Shown: positions 24,271 to 26,609 of the stretch, piece after piece | Layout: each line of letters opens with the position of its first letter | Position numbering within the stretch: the stretch's first letter is position 1 | From: F23-B02 sp963625655 | GTDB taxonomy: Bacteria > Bacillota > Clostridia > Oscillospirales > Oscillospiraceae | Length of the DNA stretch: 26,609 nucleotides | Assembly: GCA_963625655.1 (NCBI GenBank) | Contig: CAVFTS010000026.1 | Location: 1-26,609 of the forward strand | Direction: 5' to 3' | Made by a program: the position numbers and the translations under genes | Notes under the pieces: generated by a model | What the model saw: only the letters and a program-made list of their open reading frames with translations | The model's database searches: none | What the model was told of the DNA's origin: nothing

Positions 24271-24479
24271 ATGATGAGAACGACTTTTGAGGTTCCGATG
24301 AAAACGGGCAACTTTGAGGCGGCGGTCGGCATTATCGGCGCCGAATTTGAGTCGGCTGGCTTTACGACAAGCTCGGCGGTGAGTATGATCTGAACGGATT
24401 CGTTGCGATAACGATGAAGAAAAAGCTGAGAGCAAGGATCGAAGCGACCTGCGCACGGATAGACTCCATGGCGCTGTGA
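24271..24479 (+). pseudogene. Small ORF broken by a one-base frameshift
   Basis: An ATG at 24271, behind AGAGGA, opens a frame reading MMRTTFEVPMKTGNFEAAVG and then EFESA. At about 24355 the sensible reading moves to another frame: LYDKLGGEYDLNGFVAITMK, then KKLRARIEATCARIDSMAL and a TGA at 24477-24479. The span of 209 bases is one short of 70 codons, so a single missing base near GCTGG would restore one protein of 69 residues. The unshifted frame stops after about 40 residues. It may be a true mutation or a sequence error. Family not recognised; likely same transcript as the lipoprotein. Confidence 0.55.
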
Positions 24480-24495
24480 TAAACTTTACGATATG

Positions 24496-24534
24496 AAAAG
24501 CTCCTGCAATACTCAAGGTGTTGCAGGAGCTTTT
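24496..24534. terminator. Bidirectional terminator between the lipoprotein unit and the GH2 gene
   Basis: A perfect 14-bp stem, AAAAGCTCCTGCAA (24496-24509) with its complement (24521-24534), has an 11-base loop and A/T runs on both sides. It serves both convergent transcripts. Confidence 0.85.
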
Positions 24535-24535
24535 A

Positions 24536-26218
24536 TCACTTTATGCTCACTATCTCACGCACGGTTTCGGGCGGGATCTTTACGACCCTGCGGTCGTAGC
24601 TTACAAGACCGTTGACCTCATCCTCAACGTCTGAAAGCTGGGTGTACACGGCGGCGGCAAGACCCTGCTCGTGAGCGGGACGTATCTGCCCGCCGTAAAG
24701 CTTGCGCAGCGCCTCGGTCAGCGCCTCGACCGACTTGAACCTGCGGTAGCCGAAGTCGGTCTCGCCGAAGCTGTGTTCGTCGCAATAGTAGTTGTAGCCG
24801 CCGAACTCGCTCAGCAGCACGGCACGCCCCAATTTATCCTGACGGTGGACGTATTTCTTGAAGTAAACGTGCAGACTCTTGGTCTGACCGATCTTCTGAT
24901 CGTGCCAGCCGGAGGCGTGGTCTATCGTTCGGGTGCCGTCGAAGTCCCGAATGAGCTTTGCGATGCGGGCGGCGTCGAACTGACCCCAGCCCTCGTTGAA
25001 CGGCACCCACACCGAGATGCAGGGGCAGTTATAGAGCTGGTGCAGCATCTCAAAAAGCTCGACCTCGTACTGCTTTCTGCCAGCCTCATCCTGTCGGGCA
25101 AACAGCCCGTAGCAATCGTCCTTGAGGTGGATACCCGTCACGAGCGGGGTCGAGATGATGACGGGATTGTACTCGCCGCCGCCGTTTATCATATCCTGCC
25201 ACACGAGCATGCCGAGGCGGTCGCAGTGATAGTACCAGCGCATGGGTTCGATCTTTATGTGCTTGCGTAGCATATTGAAGCCCATGTCCTTTGCGGTCTG
25301 AATGTCGAAGATCAGCGCCTCGTCGCTCGGTGCGGTGTACATACCGTCGGACCAGTAGCCCTGATCCAAAAGCCCGTTGTGGAAAAAGGGCTTGTTGTTC
25401 AGAAACAGGCGTTTTATGCCGTCCCTGTCACGGGCGACGGAGAATTTGCGCATCGCAAAATAGCTGTCTGCCTTGTCCTCGCCGCAGACGACGGAGAAGT
25501 CGTAGAGCTTCGGGTTGTCGGGCGTCCAAGGCTCAAAGTCCGGCACCGGTATGCAGCAGGGCAGGGGGTAGCTCCTTCCGTCAAATACGGCATATGCGTC
25601 CGATCTTCCAACGGTTTCGGCAATGATCTCAACATGTCCGGCGTCGAAATCCGGCGTAATGCGTAAGCTTTTGACGTAGCAGTCCGGCACGCACTCAAGC
25701 CACACGGTCTGCCATATGCCGCTTTGGGGGCTGTACCATATGCCGCCCCGCTTTGTGCGCTGCTTGCCTCTGGAGTGCCAGCTTTCGTCGCTCACGTCCT
25801 TTACGCAGACACAAAGCTCGTTTTTGACGGAAAGCAGCTCCGTTATATCGCATTCAAACGCCGTGTAGCCGCCGACGTGATGCGCAGCCTCCATGCCGTT
25901 TACATACACGGTTGCGGTCTGATCCACCGCACCGAAGTGCAGAATGACCCGACCCTTGTGCTGCGGCACCTCAAGCTCTCTGCGGTACCAAAGGTATTCG
26001 TGGGACTTAAGCATCCTGCCCACACCGGACAGCTCACACTCCGGGGAGAAGGGGACGAGTATCTCTCCGTCCCATGAGTCGGGCATGGAGTCCGACTCCG
26101 TAATTGCGTAATCCCAAACGCCGTTGAGATTCACATAGCCGCCCCGAACGAGCTGAGGACGGGGGTATTCCCGAAGTACACTGTTTTTGTCGAGTTTTTC
26201 ACCCCAAACGGTAAGCAT
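24536..26218 (-). CDS. Glycoside hydrolase family 2 protein (beta-galactosidase/beta-glucuronidase type)
   Basis: This 560-residue cytoplasmic glycosidase has the family's domain order: an N-terminal jelly-roll sugar-binding domain (about 20-185; GYVNLNGVWDYAI, ATVYVNGMEAAHHVGGYTAF), an immunoglobulin-like domain (about 185-265) and a TIM barrel. The acid/base is likely Glu409 in VPFNEGWGQFD and the nucleophile Glu471 in LLSEFGGYN. There is no signal peptide. At 560 residues it is shorter than LacZ and close to GusA, but the specificity cannot be read from sequence; KHIKIEPMRWYYHCDRLG is shared with many uncharacterised gut enzymes. GGAGGTG precedes the ATG. It is a single gene facing away from rnfC. 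Confidence 0.88.
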   Translation of the reverse strand: MLTVWGEKLDKNSVLREYPRPQLVRGGYVNLNGVWDYAITESDSMPDSWDGEILVPFSPECELSGVGRMLKSHEYLWYRRELEVPQHKGRVILHFGAVDQTATVYVNGMEAAHHVGGYTAFECDITELLSVKNELCVCVKDVSDESWHSRGKQRTKRGGIWYSPQSGIWQTVWLECVPDCYVKSLRITPDFDAGHVEIIAETVGRSDAYAVFDGRSYPLPCCIPVPDFEPWTPDNPKLYDFSVVCGEDKADSYFAMRKFSVARDRDGIKRLFLNNKPFFHNGLLDQGYWSDGMYTAPSDEALIFDIQTAKDMGFNMLRKHIKIEPMRWYYHCDRLGMLVWQDMINGGGEYNPVIISTPLVTGIHLKDDCYGLFARQDEAGRKQYEVELFEMLHQLYNCPCISVWVPFNEGWGQFDAARIAKLIRDFDGTRTIDHASGWHDQKIGQTKSLHVYFKKYVHRQDKLGRAVLLSEFGGYNYYCDEHSFGETDFGYRRFKSVEALTEALRKLYGGQIRPAHEQGLAAAVYTQLSDVEDEVNGLVSYDRRVVKIPPETVREIVSIK

Positions 26219-26268
26219 GGGCGCACCTCCGAATTTGAATAATAATTTGCCCTTATTTTAATATGTAT

Positions 26269-26296
26269 ATATTACAATACTTTTCGCCTTTTTCAA
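26269..26296 (-). promoter_or_regulatory. Putative promoter of the GH2 gene
   Basis: On the minus strand, TTGAAA (complement of 26291-26296) and TAATAT (complement of 26269-26274) are 16 bases apart, about 50 bases before the start codon. Confidence 0.45.
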
Positions 26297-26341
26297 AGTA
26301 CAAATTTTAAGCATAGGGGGAGTGGACAAATTAGTCCGAAA

Positions 26342-26393
26342 TGGCAAAATGACACGCAATTGTCAACTATTTATCATTCAATTGTGGCAAAAT
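26342..26393. promoter_or_regulatory. Paired direct repeats upstream of rnfC (possible operator)
   Basis: CAATTGT occurs at 26357-26363 and 26379-26385, spaced 22 bases (two helical turns), each containing the palindrome CAATTG. TGGCAAAAT occurs at 26342-26350 and 26385-26393. The block lies upstream of the rnfC promoter. It does not match a full Rex operator; the regulator is unknown. Confidence 0.4.
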
Positions 26394-26429
26394 AAACGAA
26401 AAATTGGCGAAAAATAGACGCAATCCTTG

Positions 26430-26458
26430 TAGACACGGTAGCGGGTTTATGCTATATT
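26430..26458 (+). promoter_or_regulatory. Putative promoter of rnfC
   Basis: TAGACA (26430-26435) and TATATT (26453-26458) are 17 bases apart, about 30 bases before the ATG. The leader has GAGAGGTG as ribosome site. Confidence 0.55.
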
Positions 26459-26490
26459 TAAGTTTGTCATAAAATAGAGAGGTGATGCAA

Positions 26491-26609
26491 ATGCCCTTTA
26501 AATTCCGTGGCGGCGTACATCCCGACTACATGAAGGCTCCCAATGAGCCGGTCATCGTCGTAACCCCGCCGCCTCAGGTCATTGTTCCGATGGCACAGCA
26601 CATCGGCGC
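26491..26609 (+). CDS. rnfC: RnfC, ferredoxin:NAD oxidoreductase complex subunit C (5' part)
   Basis: Only the first 39 codons are inside the window. They read MPFKFRGGVHPDYMKAPNEP, then VIVVTPPPQVIVPMAQHIG, matching the conserved start of RnfC (F.GG.HP....K, PPP...IPLSQHIGAP). RnfC carries the NADH-facing Fe-S/flavin part of the Rnf complex, which couples ferredoxin and NAD redox to Na+ or H+ export. GAGAGGTG sets the start. rnfC is normally the first gene of the rnf operon, so the rest should follow beyond the window. Confidence 0.85.
   Translation, partial: MPFKFRGGVHPDYMKAPNEPVIVVTPPPQVIVPMAQHIG

Noticed and set aside
24671..25270. Plus-strand open frame opposite the GH2 gene
   Set aside because: The minus-strand gene contains both catalytic Glu motifs; the opposite frame has no start signal or known motif.
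1..26609. CRISPR array
   Set aside because: No regularly spaced direct repeats with unique spacers were seen on reading.

Overview
The window reads as chromosomal DNA of an anaerobic Gram-positive bacterium, most likely a gut-type clostridium (Oscillospiraceae/Ruminococcaceae-like). The case rests on strong AGGAGG-type ribosome binding sites with some TTG and GTG starts, TTGACA/TATAAT-like promoters, a sodium-pumping oxaloacetate decarboxylase, the start of an Rnf complex, and ymdB and yhaO/yhaN homologues. No rRNA or other marker in the window fixes the species.

Layout from left to right. (1) 1-294: 3' remnant of an IS1182-type transposase with a frameshift and internal deletion. (2) 391-4139: a promoter and a three-gene nucleoside-type (BMP/Nup) ABC importer, ATPase plus two permeases, without its binding-protein gene in the window. 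(3) 4155-7714, minus strand: pyruvate carboxylase with its own promoter and terminator. (4) 7852-10446, minus strand: a Na+/phosphate symporter with a PhoU-like domain, followed by a YhhN-family membrane protein. (5) 10507-11456: a DUF1232 protein and a small membrane protein. (6) 11534-14916: a four-gene membrane decarboxylase operon in which carboxyltransferase, OadG-like anchor, free biotin carrier and OadB sodium channel are all separate polypeptides. (7) 14916-16059, minus strand: a membrane acyltransferase. (8) 16146-19085: a tightly overlapping five-gene phage-type cassette (amidase, holin, tail-fibre-like protein, AT-rich repeat protein, small protein) with its own terminator and no capsid, tail-tube or integrase gene. 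(9) 19101-19455: tRNA-Arg(ACG), a partial second copy of its 3' end and terminator, and a palindrome-rich element between them. (10) 19492-23578: a 55-residue YtxH-like protein, then a ymdB-yhaO-yhaN operon. (11) 23613-24534: a lipoprotein behind a consensus promoter and a frameshifted small ORF. (12) 24536-26609: a cytoplasmic glycoside hydrolase family 2 enzyme and, divergently, the first 119 bases of rnfC.

A common thread is the C3/C4 node and sodium. Pyruvate carboxylase makes oxaloacetate using ATP. The decarboxylase operon takes oxaloacetate back to pyruvate while exporting Na+. The phosphate symporter consumes the Na+ gradient, and Rnf couples ferredoxin/NAD redox to an ion gradient. 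This link is inferred from gene families and neighbourhood.

The least ordinary parts are the phage-type lysis and tail-fibre cassette in unusual order, the palindromic element whose ends copy the tRNA T-arm, the split decarboxylase, and the frameshifted small ORF. Positions, motifs and hairpins were read by eye; no database search was run.
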